A stretch of 64,000 nucleotides of DNA. Origin: Mytilus edulis. Taxonomy: Eukaryota > Mollusca > Bivalvia > Mytilida > Mytilidae. The translations under genes and the position numbers were made by a program. Every line of letters begins with the position of its first letter. Positions within the stretch are counted from its first letter, which is position 1. Shown piece by piece: positions 45,798-58,600 of this stretch. The notes under the pieces are model-generated. The model ran no database searches and was not told where the DNA came from. It worked only from the letters and a program-made list of their open reading frames with translations. The stretch is taken from assembly GCF_963676685.1 (NCBI RefSeq), contig NC_092347.1, positions 90,522,592-90,586,591 of the forward strand. The letters are read 5' to 3'.

Positions 45798-46899
45798 GGT
45801 GTCATACCACCAATTACTCCCTCAAATTTAGAACGTATGTGAAAGTAGGCCTACTCGGACAAAAAAAAGTGCATTTGATGTCATTGTTCACCTAAACTAA
45901 CCAACAAATTTGCAGAAATGAAAGTTTTGTTCAAAGAGAAATATATTAAGACCATTTTGAGCCAAAATTTACCTGTCTATGAGTTTGCATTAAAAATTGA
46001 GGATTAATGCGCTCCATAGTATACTAATTTAAGATTTCCAGAAAACCAGGGGTTATTTTTAGTGGTACCTCCTTTCGGAAGCTCTCTGCTTTCTTATATG
46101 ATTTTGAATGTAACGTGACGGTACCCAAATTGCACCTATTTTGACAGTTTTTTCATCTACGTTTTTTTATGATGAAGACAAAAATGTCCAGTCTGTGTTT
46201 ATTTTGTAGCCCTATCCTTCTTTATTATAAAGGTACACCAATTTGATTTTTATTTCATATGGAATCATAGAAAAATTGGTCTAAACTGACCTCCAAACCA
46301 TCAATGATTCTGAAATTAGGAGTACCCAAATTGCTTCCATGCTTAAATTCGCATCGTCAAAAGTCTAATAACAGAGCTTTTGTTTAATTTCTTTAAATAT
46401 TTTGAACAATTGGATATTAGTCCATGCTTACTCTTCATTATTTTTTAAATGGATACTTGTAACATATTGTATTTGCTCATTTTAAAAAGATGACGTTTTG
46501 ATGACGTCGCATGGTGACGTTTCAGTACATTTTGCTTTTTCAGTAAATACTTCATCTGTTGATAGATACTGTGAACGTTTTGTGCATATCTAAATAGTTT
46601 TACCTATGTTGAAAGATGTGCTTAGTATCAAATCATAAAAAAACAAATTGTTTAGTCTCTAGAAAATCTTGTAAGATTTTCGCTGCTAGTTTTGCTAAAT
46701 AGGTGCAATTTGGGTACTTGGTGCAATTTGGGTACCGTTACGTTATGTTGAAAATTGGCATGAAGAAAGGTGACACCTGTACAATTCAGGATATACCTAG
46801 TTTCTATGAAGTTAAACTTAAGGTAAAATATTTAGAAAGCTGTGAAAATTGCAAAATTTGGTTGAACAGATAGGGACTTTTAATTGGTGGTATGACACC
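45798..46899. mobile_element. TIR element with nested inverted repeat, TSD TTTA
   Basis: The ends GGTGTCATACCACCAATTA are inverted exactly, with TTTA outside both (45794-45797, 46900-46903). A second inverted pair lies inside: GTAACGTGACGGTACCCAAA at about 46111 and the complement near 46740, plus several other GTACCCAAATTGC copies. 1,102 bp, no transposase. Superfamily unknown. Confidence 0.8.
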
Positions 46900-46903
46900 T
46901 TTA

Positions 46904-47760
46904 GTGTCCTGTATTCTGTGTCCAACAATAGCAGATAACATTATCATATGGGTACCAGACAGTACAGCTAGTTCATGGAATTTTTTTTTTGCGGCTACAA
47001 ATTCATATCATGACTAAACAACAGCTTTTTTTAAGTTGTATAAACCAGCATTTTAGGTGTTGATTTAATTACCATAAAAATGTTGATAAGTTTGCTTACT
47101 CAACTCTAAAAGATAAGAAGGTTTTGATGGGTCTGGTTTTTTTCTCAAAGTAACCAGTCGTATACACTATTTGCGGTTGTCGTGTATGGGAATCTAATTA
47201 AAAAAAAATATTTGCATTTTATTTACTTTATCAATATATGGTATATTAAATATCATATATTAATCATGGAATCTGCTATTTTTTTTAATTAAAATCATTG
47301 TTTTTATTCAACATGCACCGGTAATAGTATGTCGTAAAAAACATTCAGAAGTGAAAGTTGATAATCTTTCCGTATTTTTATTTGCAATTTGTTTTTCTAA
47401 CTGTCACTTAAACATTCCAGTAACAAGAAAGTAGGTAGATGAGATGATAAAATACATCAGTTACGAAAAGTTAACTGTAGATTGATAATTGCTACGAATT
47501 TGATCATTTGATGTTCAGAGTGTGCATGTTTGACCTTTTTAGTTTTTGACAGCATGATTTACAGACCGGTATCAAACACTGGCTTAGGTACAGACTGCAG
47601 GATTTTTAATTAAAAAAAAATGTTTTTTTTTTTTGCAATGAATATTAAAATTTTCTATTTTCATACCACATACTTAACATTACAATACTTGTCTTGAAAT
47701 TTTTCTGATGAAATTATCAATATAAAGTACGTAGCAATACCACCGCTAGAGCTACACAAT
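46904..47760. other. Non-coding, no feature recognised
   Basis: AT-rich with homopolymer runs. No ORF or repeat that I can name. Confidence 0.4.
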
Positions 47761-47762
47761 AC

Positions 47763-47921
47763 ACCTTATCGCTATTCCCGGCTGACCCGTCCGCTTGAAC
47801 TTTTGACGTCAACAACAATCACTTTTCCATTGTGGCGTCAGACATTTTGTTTTATGACGTCAAAATTTTACGGGAACCTGTGTGATTTCCAGCAATGGCG
47901 GACAAATAGCGATAAGGTGTA
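47763..47921. mobile_element. Tc1/mariner-like MITE
   Basis: CACCTTATCGCTATT and its exact complement, each abutted by TA, 159 bp. The interior has two TGACGTCA-like motifs. It sits just in front of a LINE C-terminal fragment. Confidence 0.75.
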
Positions 47922-47924
47922 TAC

Positions 47925-48110
47925 AACATCCATAGCTAGAGGACACACAACACTATTTCTTGTACCGTATGCCAGAACTTCAACATACAGGCATTCCTTC
48001 TTTCCAGACAGCATACAGATATGGCCTTCCACAACCTTTGGTGGATAGTACCTAACTAGATGCTTTCAAGCAGGGGGTACTGAGCTGTAGTATCCCTTAA
48101 TCGCACCATC
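47925..48110 (+). pseudogene. LINE ORF2 C-terminal fragment
   Basis: TTLFLVPYARTSTYRHSFFP followed by DSIQIW, then out of frame TTFGG..., and further on CFQAG, resembles the end of CR1/Jockey-like ORF2 proteins. Very short, with a frame break near 48030. The following 48110-48925 has no recognisable gene, though 48779-48830 is an antisense copy of the RT-element tail (ATTGAGAATGGAAATGGGG). Confidence 0.65.
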
Positions 48111-48925
48111 AGACTGTTTTTAACTTGCACCTGTAAATATTTTCTTGCACCTTTGTTGTCACACCCAGCATGGGCAATAGTGCGATAATACTCAATTAGA
48201 GGACTGCACTGTATTGGAAGAAGAAAAAGTAAATTTTGTTCTATCATGTCTATAATGACTTTTTTAATGTACTTTTGAATATTGGTTAGGAATGTCTTCT
48301 TTGGCAAAGAAAGTTGAATCCAGAGGTTGCAGCTTTATCTGAGTATTTTCATAATAATGATGCAGAGAGCATCTACTACTCATGCTACTGGCACATACAA
48401 GTGAAATCAATCAATTCATTTGTAAAGTTAGATATTTTCGCCATGAAAGTATGTCCACCAGACACTATTTCACAGAATTGTGTCCACTGTTATTATGAAA
48501 TTTTGTCAGGATGATATCTTGTCCTCAGATGTGAAAAGTGTCCTTCAAAGAAAGGACCATATTTCATAGGCTAAGGGTTCCTTCATAGAATGGACAGTAT
48601 CTTACACAAAACAGTGTCTACTCTCAATACCTATGTATGGGGGTTTTGTCTCTAATAAACATGATAAAACACATGACATGTAAACTTTTAGTTTTTAAAT
48701 CATACGAAATATCATCACCATGTGTAATTTAACATTAATTTTACAATAAAAACATGCACTTATACACACACAAACAGTAATAGAATTGAGAATGGAAATG
48801 GGGAATATGTCAAAGAGACAACAACCCAACTTAAAGGCAGTAAGCAGACAAAGGTGTTGTTCATGAAATGCATTTAAAAATATTTTGTTTAGAACAACAG
48901 AAACCCAGATATATATTTATACTAT

Positions 48926-49130
48926 TAAATGAGAAGACCTCATTTTGTGTGTTGCTTCTCTTCCTTCCACAATAAATTAATCATCATGCCTTTGTGTCCT
49001 ATAGGCATGATATATAGGTACAATGCATAGTCTCATTTATCATTTATTTATCATCCTTGCTTATGATTATTCAGTTTGGGTTATTTTGGGAGGAAAATAA
49101 ACATGATAAAGGTGTCCAGATATTGTTTTA
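48926..49130. repeat. Dispersed repeat shared with 2376-2536
   Basis: GAGAAGACCTCATTTTGTGT through GGTGTCCAGATATTG, diverged but colinear with the copy near the window start. Confidence 0.6.
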
Positions 49131-49494
49131 GACTAGATTTTAAGTACTTTGGGACAGTACAATTATTTTAGAGTTTTTCTGTATACTGTGATCATACATA
49201 CATGATATATAGTATAAATAAAGTGTATTTGCTATTTACTATCAATTCCAATACTGTTGTTTACTTTCCACCATTTATACATGTTTACCCGTACTACATT
49301 TTTGTACATGTTATAGTATGTGTTCATTATATACAGAAAAACAACAAAAAATGGTCTGGAAAAAAGGGGAAGGGCTAAAAAAAATAATTGTCCTGTTCTC
49401 AAGTACAATGTACCTATGACTAATGAAACCTTTCCTGTAATTTTCCAGGTACAATTTTTTTTACAAAAAATTATCCTTCAACAGATTACATATG

Positions 49495-49525
49495 CTCTAA
49501 ATGCGATTTCTTGGGTGTGTTCTAG
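49495..49525 (+). mobile_element. Helitron-like 3' terminus
   Basis: GCGATTTCTTGGGTGTGTTC followed by TAG-T matches the last bases of the Helitron at 59315-60055 almost exactly. No matching 5' end seen, so a truncated copy. Confidence 0.5.
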
Positions 49526-49628
49526 TTAAATTGAAAAAAGAATATTAAATTATTAAGACATCATTAACCTCTAGATATTACAATGTATTATGCAGGTCAT
49601 AGGTTAAAAAACGCTAAACAAGGCCTTA

Positions 49629-49887
49629 GGCAGCAACCATTTGATTTTTTGAGGGGGCTATGGATTTTTTCAGCCTTATTTTGGCGACAAGTCGAAAACA
49701 TTATTCTTTCAATTTTAGCATTACATACATGTATAGTGGCAGCTGAGGGTGAAACAAACATTTTTTTTTCTCAAAGTAAAAAACAAATTATTTTTTTCTC
49801 CAAAAACTGGAAACAGACTTCTTTCCAAAAAAATCCATAGCCCCCCCCCCCCCCCCCCCCCCCCCAGAAAATCAAATGGTTGCTGCC
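49629..49887. mobile_element. PIF/Harbinger-like MITE (copy 2), TTA target duplication
   Basis: GGCAGCAACCATTTGATTTT at both ends in inversion, TTA outside both (49626-49628, 49888-49890), with a 28-bp poly-C inside the right arm. Its terminal sequence is homologous to the element at 3730-4058 but the interior differs. Confidence 0.78.
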
Positions 49888-50130
49888 TTATAATTATTGT
49901 GAAGAATAAAATGATTAGAGAGACAACGGAGAGCTAACTAAATAATTCATTATCATTAACAACTCTTTACAGTCTACCATGCACCTGTTATGAATATATT
50001 TCACACATATAGTGAATATAAAGCCTCTTTTGTTACATGATAAGTGGTAATCAGGTCATCAATGGATTATTTGGACTTGTCAATCAATAATATAGTTTCT
50101 GTTTTACAGGTACATTTTGGTCATTTATTA

Positions 50131-50373
50131 CAGGCTACATGTATATCAAATACAATATAAACATTTTTTGATGAAATAAGAAATTTGAAGGATTATTTTA
50201 ATTTGTAAAAAATATAGTACAGTGTAGTATATCAAATACAATATAAACATTTTTGAAGGATTATTTTAATTTGTAAAAAATATTAGTTATATTTTTTACA
50301 AATTCAAATAATCCTTCAAATTTCTTATTTTATCAAAAAATGTTTATGTTGTATTTGATATACATGTAGCCTG
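50131..50373. mobile_element. Tc1/mariner-like palindromic MITE
   Basis: CAGGCTACATGTATATCAAA arms, inverted, with TA at both ends. Part of the left arm is directly repeated (50229-50283), so the element has two left arms and one right arm. Confidence 0.8.
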
Positions 50374-50375
50374 TA

Positions 50376-51975
50376 CACGTGTACATTAGCCATGAAAACT
50401 CAATCAATAATAATACAAATTGTACATCATTGTACAAACAGCTATATATGGCTTAGTGCACATGTCAGAAATCTCCTTTTAGTTTTTAGTGTTTAAGCTC
50501 TCTTTAAGCATTTAGTATTTAGTCAGGCGCAGGACATTTTAGGGAGAAAAAAAATAGCTACATGTACTAGGGGACATTTGAGCGACAACACTAGAGCCCA
50601 TTTTTGCATTAGATTAATTCGTTCACCTGTATATTTCGATAGCCCGTTTTAGGGAAAACTTACCTGGTTGAATATTAGTAACTCACTAAGCTTTGGGCAG
50701 AAGTTCATTGTATTTTAAAGGGAACAAATAGTGGTCCAGAGTCGTTCCATGACCATTATAATGAGCAATGTTATAGTTGTCATCCAGCTATTTACGTTTT
50801 TCTTGATACTATTTTCAAATTGCAAACAACATATACAAAAACACGAAGTATAGACGAATGTGCATCAAAATCTAGACAAGATAAAGAGAAAGAACAGTTT
50901 CTAATGCAATTCAACAGTATTGTATGGGGGGTATATCCAGAGCCCATTACGTACGTTCTCTAGGACATAAATTCCAGGCTAGAACGAACTTGTAACATTT
51001 GATTAAATCTTTGAGACATTTAGTGCTGTATTTTAATGGACATCATATGTTTTATATTGTGATGTCTTGAGTCTATTAAAGTTTTTCGCTAAAATGGGTT
51101 CTACTTTGGCGCTAAAACGTCTGATTTTTTTCGGAACATAGTGATGATTAGTTGAAAAGTTCCAACAGAACATATCAACTAGTTAGAAAGTTACTTTTTG
51201 CCAAATTAGTCAAAACCAGAACTAACAAACTAGCCCAAAAGTTCCAACAGAACTTATCAACTAGTCACAAAATTCCATTTTGAGAATTGATGCAAAGACC
51301 CACATGAGGAGGGGGTATTCTTCCCTCTCTTGAGGGTACTATGAATACTAAATTTGCATGATAATGCAACTTATTACGTTTTATGTGAGCTATGAAATAC
51401 AACTTAAATTTTGCTGGGTGAGTTTGTTCTTCCCCCTTAGTACATCAAAATTTAAATACATTTTCATTATTTCCCCAAAAATAAGGTTCCATTCCCCTTT
51501 TTTCATTTTTGTCCCCCAAAGAAACCCCTTTCAGTGCGTTGGGTATTCTTGTAAATTAATGATTTACTCTTATTTATAGTGAAACTCATTCTTCTCCCTC
51601 TTTCTACAAAAAGGACGAAATATGGTATATTCGGAATGATGTAACTAGTTGTTCTGTTCTGCCATTGTCCCGGGACTTTTCAACTGGCTACTTTTTTCCA
51701 GAACTTTTCTGCTGCACTCGGAATAAAACAACCAGTTTGTAAAGTGACATCGAAACAAAATAACTAGTTGAAAAGTTCTGCCAGAACAAAGTAATTACGG
51801 AAGATAGTGGCTGTTACATTGTTGCCTATTATAAAGAACTATTTTTCCCCACCATTCTTAATCAAACTGTAAATTGCTGTTGCTTTTGGTGAATTAATTG
51901 ATCTTGAAGATAAGACTCTTGCAAAATTCTAGATTATCTGAACTGAGTATTTCATTTTTAATTATTTATATATAA
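50376..51975. other. Region upstream of the FKBP8-like gene; degenerate inverted motifs
   Basis: Should contain the promoter and first exon of the next gene but neither could be placed. Motifs like CAACTAGTTGAAAAGTTC recur in both orientations between 51150 and 51790, perhaps an old inverted-repeat element. Confidence 0.4.
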
Positions 51976-51981
51976 TTTTAG

Positions 51982-52664
51982 TGTCTGATAGTGACCAAAA
52001 TACTAATGCCATCACAGAGGAGCAAAGAAAACAACAGCTAGCAAAATTAAATTTGAATGTGGATGAATCTATAACTGCAAGTGACAGTCAAGCCCATGTG
52101 TCTAATAAACAGGTCAATGGCTTTCCAGATAAAACAGGGGACACAAACATTCAAACAGGGGTAATAACAGATAGTGTTAATATATCAGAACAAACAAATA
52201 AAAGTGATTCCATAAATTCTAGTCAAGATAAAACTGACACCATTCAGAGTAAAAGTGTGCCTAATGAAATCGTAGAAGACATTGCCGATGACATATCGGA
52301 TGGAATCGTGAAAGATTTTTCTAAAAATATAGCTACATATGTAACAGAGGTGTGTAAGTTTGATGAACAATACGAGAAAGAACAAATGAATGAATCGTCA
52401 GAAACTCAGGATAAAGATTCAGCTAGTTCAAATAGTGAAATAAATGAAAATTCTTCTGAAGAAAAAACAAATGAACCAAATTCAGAACAATCAGAAGGGG
52501 CTAAAGAAGAATCAAGTTCAGTTGAAGAGGAAAAAGAAGCCACTCAACCAAATCCAGATATTATCAAGAAAAATGATGTAAACGATAAAACAAAAGAAAA
52601 AAAGAATGGCGAGGATGAAGATGGTTACTTAGACTTACTAGGAAATGGTTTATTAAAGAGAAAG
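51982..52664 (+). CDS. FKBP8: FKBP8 acidic N-terminal exon
   Basis: 227 codons plus two bases, rich in Glu, Asp, Ser and Asn. Low-complexity and probably disordered, longer than the human counterpart. It ends GEDEDGYLDLLGNGLLKRK, the block that in human reads EEWLDILGNGLLRKK. Reading continues past the donor GTAAAG to 52724 only as intron. Confidence 0.88.
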
Positions 52665-55600
52665 GTAAAGATTCTTTTAATGATTAAACTTACTAAATAC
52701 ATGTATATAAAAATTATAAACTAGCTGACTTACATATATGCTAGCAGGTGACTGGTGCAAAGACTTTGCATTCCTTACTTTGCTCTACAATCATGTACCA
52801 ACTGTCAAAAGCGATATCTAGTGGCCTGGGTGTTCACAATACGATATCTAGTGGCCAGTTGGGTGTTCACAATACATCAAGTCACTTTAAGTCGCTTTCG
52901 TCATCAGCAATTTTTCATTTTTACCAAGTCAATGAACATGATGAATCGAAGGATCAATTTTTTTTTATAAGTCATGTAAGTAAAAAAAAAAATAAAAAAA
53001 ATAATTTATTTATTAAAAAAAAAGAGGTGAATTTAATATAATGTATTACATTGTGTGTTACTGACAGTTTAATGTATATTTTATTTGCCAGGTAATTGAG
53101 GGAGAAGATGTTGAAGACATAAAGCCTTATCATGGAGATATAGTGACTATTAACACAAGTGGCAAGTTGGAAGATGGGACTGTTGTTGACACTTTAGAAG
53201 ACCTGAGTTTTCCTGTTGGTGAAGGAGATGTTATACAAGGTACATGTATTACCTTATAACACTGAGAAATAACTGTGTATAAAAAAACACAATATATCAG
53301 CTGTTCTGAGTCTTAGATTGTCATTGGGAGGTTTTAATCAATAACTTGAACAGCCGTTACCTTACATATTTTTTACTCCTGACAGTTAAACATTATTGTA
53401 GTGAACTTTTCAAACAAAAAATGTTTAGAATAAATTGTTTTCTACCAACAGAACCTTTGTTAAACAATTAAATAGAGATCAGAAATTGTGAATGTGTCAA
53501 ACAGACAACAAACCCGACACAGCGGAAGGCAAAATTCTACATCTAAACTTCTGAAGAATGAGTTGTTTGAAAATTATAACTTCAGCATTGTTACTTATAT
53601 GATATTTCATGAAAATAGAGATTTATTAAAAGAAATATGTCTATTTATTTTAGCATGGGATCTTGGTGTAATGACAACAAAAGTTGGACAGACAATTGAA
53701 TTAACTACTGATGCAAAATATGCTTATGGAGAACTAGGAAGGTATACAGGAGATATGCACTTTACATTTTTCGCTGGCTGTTTCATTTATCTTTTAACAT
53801 TTTACATGCATGGATATGTATGAGAAACCATGTTTATATAGCTCACCTTACTTCAAGTTTAACACCTAATGGGCATGGTTTCACTTTTGCAATTAACTTT
53901 TGCCTTCTTGCTCACAATTAAAACTACACACCTCAAATCAAAGCAACAAAATTCCATTTATTTCAATCCTGAAATGAAGACTTTACAATTTCCAATTAGA
54001 CAGATCTTTAAAAAATATTGATTCTATGTGTTCTTAGAAGGTATAATGTCTATTTAATTTCTATCTGATATACATGCTATATAAGTTGAGGGATCTATCA
54101 AAATATATAAGAAGATGTGTTATGAGTGCCAATGAGACTCTCTCATCCAAGTCACAATTTGTAAAAGTAAACCATTAAAGCTCAAAGTACGGTCTTAAAC
54201 ACAGAGCCTTGGTTCAATCGAACAGCAAGCTATAAAGGGGCCCAAAAATGACATGTCATTTCAGCCTTACCGTACAAAATTTATTTTTCCAAAAAAATTG
54301 CTAATGCTGTTTGCAAATGTCCTCCATTATCAGCCTTTGAAAAATAGTGTCTTTCATAAACTATTAAGGGTCCACAAATGCTGAACACTATCATGATGAA
54401 ACCTAAAATTTATTTAACAAGTTATCTACACAAATGAATCAAGGCAGTCAAGATTAATCAGCAATAAGACAGGAACCTAACAACTTCATCAAATAAAAAA
54501 AAGAGACCTCTATGATCTACAGGCATATAGTGTTACAGTGTTCTCCCAGGCCGTTTTAGCGACGCTATATGTTTTTATCGTGATGCTATAATAATTACCG
54601 CGACACTATAATTATTCCCGCGACGCTATAATTATTTTGAAGATGCTTTTTTACTAGTCCTCAATTTTGAAATTTCATCTATTATCTATTATGATCATAA
54701 ACATTATATCACCTTTAATTGTAATCCCTTTAAGTCGGACACTACAGGCAATTAAGAGATTAAATAGCTAGGTGTTAATTGCCTTCAGGGTGATAACTGT
54801 TTGGATGCGAATATCCCAAGCTGACACTTATGACATGACTAATACCACGGCACGTGTCTGCAATTACCAATTTCGACATGGAAAAATGCAATCACAAAAC
54901 AATTCGAAATCTACATTTTGTATTACGAAATTTGCAAAGATTGGAACGATTTTTATTTTTTTAATAAAAGGTCGTTTATTTGTGCAACTCTCCAAAAATT
55001 ACTTTCTTTCTCTTCCGAGAGCGAGAATTTTGGTTTAGATCTAAAATAAGTATAATACTTCTTTCAAAAGTTATCATAATTGGCTTAAGTTTATGTTTAA
55101 TCTATTTAATGCATTAAAAGCGTCTTATTCATTCACAATCTCTTGTCAAACAATGTTTATTCTCGGACTCATTTTCGTAAATTTTTCCACGGCCGCCATT
55201 GCACATTTTTGGGAAAAGTACAGGTCGGAACCGGACCAGATATGAAAAAAAATCCGTATTTTCACGATAATGACAACAGATCGAAAAAATATACCAAGAG
55301 AAAAAACTAGCATTAACAGACTTAGTATTTGTTAGATAACTTTGTTAAAAATACATATCATTTTGATGTAAAGAAGATAAGAATCAACTGGGACTAATTG
55401 ATTGAGTGCCATGAAACAATGAATTTCATAAACAAAACAAAAAAAGTTTTTAAATTGATTTTTTTTTAGCTACTTTTGCTACTTTATCTTTACTTAATAA
55501 TATAAATAGTTAATTTTGTGTACTAGATATTTAGTTTTGTATATATACAGCTTGCACTATAATGAACCATTCATTCATTTGACTTATTGTTGGGTAACTG

Positions 55601-58600
55601 AAACCACATATTTATTTTTATTTGGCACAAGAGGAAAAAAATAATTCTGTAACTATAAATGAATAAAGAAAACATAAACTGAAACCACTGTTTTTGTGGT
55701 TATAGTTTAATTGTATTCTCAGTTATGAATATATAACAATATAAACTAAAACATATAAAGGAAAAAGAGCATCGACGCGACGCGACAAATGACATTAAAA
55801 AAATAGTTATTTTTTTTACGCAAAATGTGATGCTATCCAAAATTTCTGGGGAGAACACTGGTGTTAAAAGACTACCGCTCCAAAAAATATAAACAAAGTA
55901 AAATGACAGGTCAATATGCATGATATGATAAACTACATAGTATGCAAAACTTTCTACAAAATGTGGTGGTTTAAAAAGTTAACACTTCACAGGGTTTATT
56001 TAAGTTTATAGTTTAATAGACCTTATCAATGATATTATATCTGTTCCTATATAATTATTTTATCATGTTTATTGTCATTTGCTATCAATTCCAGGAAACC
56101 AGACATTCCTCCAAATGCTACAATTACATACATGATTAAGTTAACCAAGAAGGAAGAGGCTCCTGATATAAATAAACTAGATGTGGATGAGAGATTTAAT
56201 ATGGCGTAAGTCTTTTTAAAATTGGCAAATCAAATATTTTATTCATATCTTGATTGCATGTTGTTATGATATTCTTTATTTGTTCAAGTGATGACGGCAG
56301 CTAATTTAGTATTAAGCTATGTATCACTTAGTCCTAGGATAATTGTTGTGACTGTAGAGACGCAGGTACACCCCTGTACTAAGGAATTGGTTATTATTCA
56401 ATAAAGCACTGGCGGACACATTTGGCTTTAAATCAGTCCCCACAAAGGAAGAATTCAAGGTCACAAATATCTTTATTTAAACATGTTCAAAATAAAACAA
56501 CAATTTTTCCTGAAACAGGCAATTTACTTGACATATCAACGATTAGGTTTCCTAATTGACACTGAACATTTAAGTTTGACGATTGGCTCAACAATTTCAG
56601 TGACAATGTCTTTCCCTTTCTGATTTCATTTTTTAACCACAAATCGAATGTGTATGTAGTCTGCATACTCAGTATGGTGTGTGGCCTCAGTGCTTGGGAA
56701 ATTTCACAATCAATGGGGACATATAGTAGGATAATTTTGGATGCTAAAAAAATATGGATGCAAGTATTGCTATAGTATATACATGTACTAGGAAATATTT
56801 TTTCTTATAGGGAAAAGAAAAGAGAAAGAGGCAATGAAGTTTTTGGAAGAAATGATTATGCAGGTGCAATTAATTCATACAATAAGTAAGTTATATTAAG
56901 TTCACATTATGTAAACAATATAGTCGGCTATGAATGAAAATAGTTTTAATATATAAGTTAATCTAATGCAATTATTTTGTATCACTGGTTTTGATTGGAT
57001 AACAACAAGTGTAAAATCCTATATCAACCTGTCTGTAGCTAAGGGAATTCTGGAAATGTATTGATGTGTTATTTCTACAACAATAAAAAAAACCTCACAT
57101 TCTTCTTTTTAATCAATTTTGTAACATTCGGGGGTACAGGTAAATGCCTAGTGTTTACATTTAACGCCGAAAGCATAAATATGAAGTCAACTGCTGTTAA
57201 AGAAGATAACAACATTTAGTGGAATTTTTGTTTCAGGAAATTTTACACAGAAATAATGATTAAAATAGACACTTATTCTGCATAAGAATAGAGATTACCA
57301 TATTGTATTTGAAGTTTGGCCTACATAATTCTTAGTATAACAACTGTCTGTTTATCAGCTCTGCTAAATGTCACTAGGTTTACTCAGTTTGCGCCAGTAA
57401 AACCCACATTTTATGTAGGCCAATTATGATTTTCAAGATTTTATTTAATACATCAAATAAAGTCAATTTTTAAGTGAAAGTTAAAAAAAACCCACACAAA
57501 TGTGATCTTAAATTAAAATGATATTTTTTCTGAGGTAAAAAAAAATAATAACAAAATAGCAAGCATATATAAAAAATATTCTTAGCTTTTATATCTTGAT
57601 TTTTTATAACAGGGCAATAAAGATTTTGGAATCGGGGTCATTACAAGGTACTCCTACCAAACTCCAAGACCTAGCAGACTGTAGATTAAAGTGTTGTAAT
57701 AACATGGCAGCCTGCCAACTCAAGGTAACATATAACAGTCTGTCCATTATGTGAAAAATTGTTTAAATTAAACACAGCAAATATTTACTATAAATATGGT
57801 CATATAAGAAAAATGTATCATCTACCTTAATGTACATTATCAACTTCTGAAATATATGTCCTTTATAATCAGCTCATCAAATGTATTTAAGGTTATACAT
57901 TTTAATTCATGTGTAAAAGAATAAAATTATTATACATCAGAATTACCTGGAGGTTAAGAATTGTCAAAAGCAGAAAAAGCTAAAATTACAGTTTGAAATG
58001 TTTTTTAAAATTTTGTTTATTGTTTTACAAGTCATGCCAAATATGGCATATGAACACAGTCATTTATAAGTTTGCCATCTGATTGGCAATAATAAAACAT
58101 CTCTTTATTTTTTGTAATTTTTTTGAGACAAAAACCCAACAACACACATTCTTTGGGTTATTATTTTTTACAGTATCATGTGATTACATCTTTTATAGAT
58201 TTAAGCTATTTTGTATACAATTGTCGTCACATTTTTACTGTCAGAGTTCAATTGTGTTGTCTGGATGCATATATTTAGAGTATATTCAAAGTTATCTTTG
58301 ATGCCATTTGTTTTGTAGGTAGAAGCGTATGATGCAGCAATGAAATCCTGTCAGGCAGTGTTAGATTTACAGCCAGAAAATGTCAAAGCTCTTTTCCGAC
58401 TTGGAAAGGTAATCAGAGTTAATTTCAAATTCAAAACAGTATTATTTTAGAAATACTTTACTGATGTTTAAAGTCATAAATAAAAGGAGATGTAGGTTAT
58501 ACAACAATGAGACAGTAAATCTAATGATATAAAAATACTTTCAATCATCTAGATAAAAACAGTTGTCTTTTAAAATGATGTGTGAAGGTCTTAATTTTCC

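Noticed and set aside
48314-48514. 66-codon plus-strand ORF (MNPEVAALSEYFHNND...)
   Set aside because: No homology recognised, no splice or promoter context, and the surrounding DNA is repeat-derived.
52748-53041. Plus-strand ORF between two FKBP8 exons
   Set aside because: Lies entirely within an intron defined by good donor and acceptor sites; no homology.
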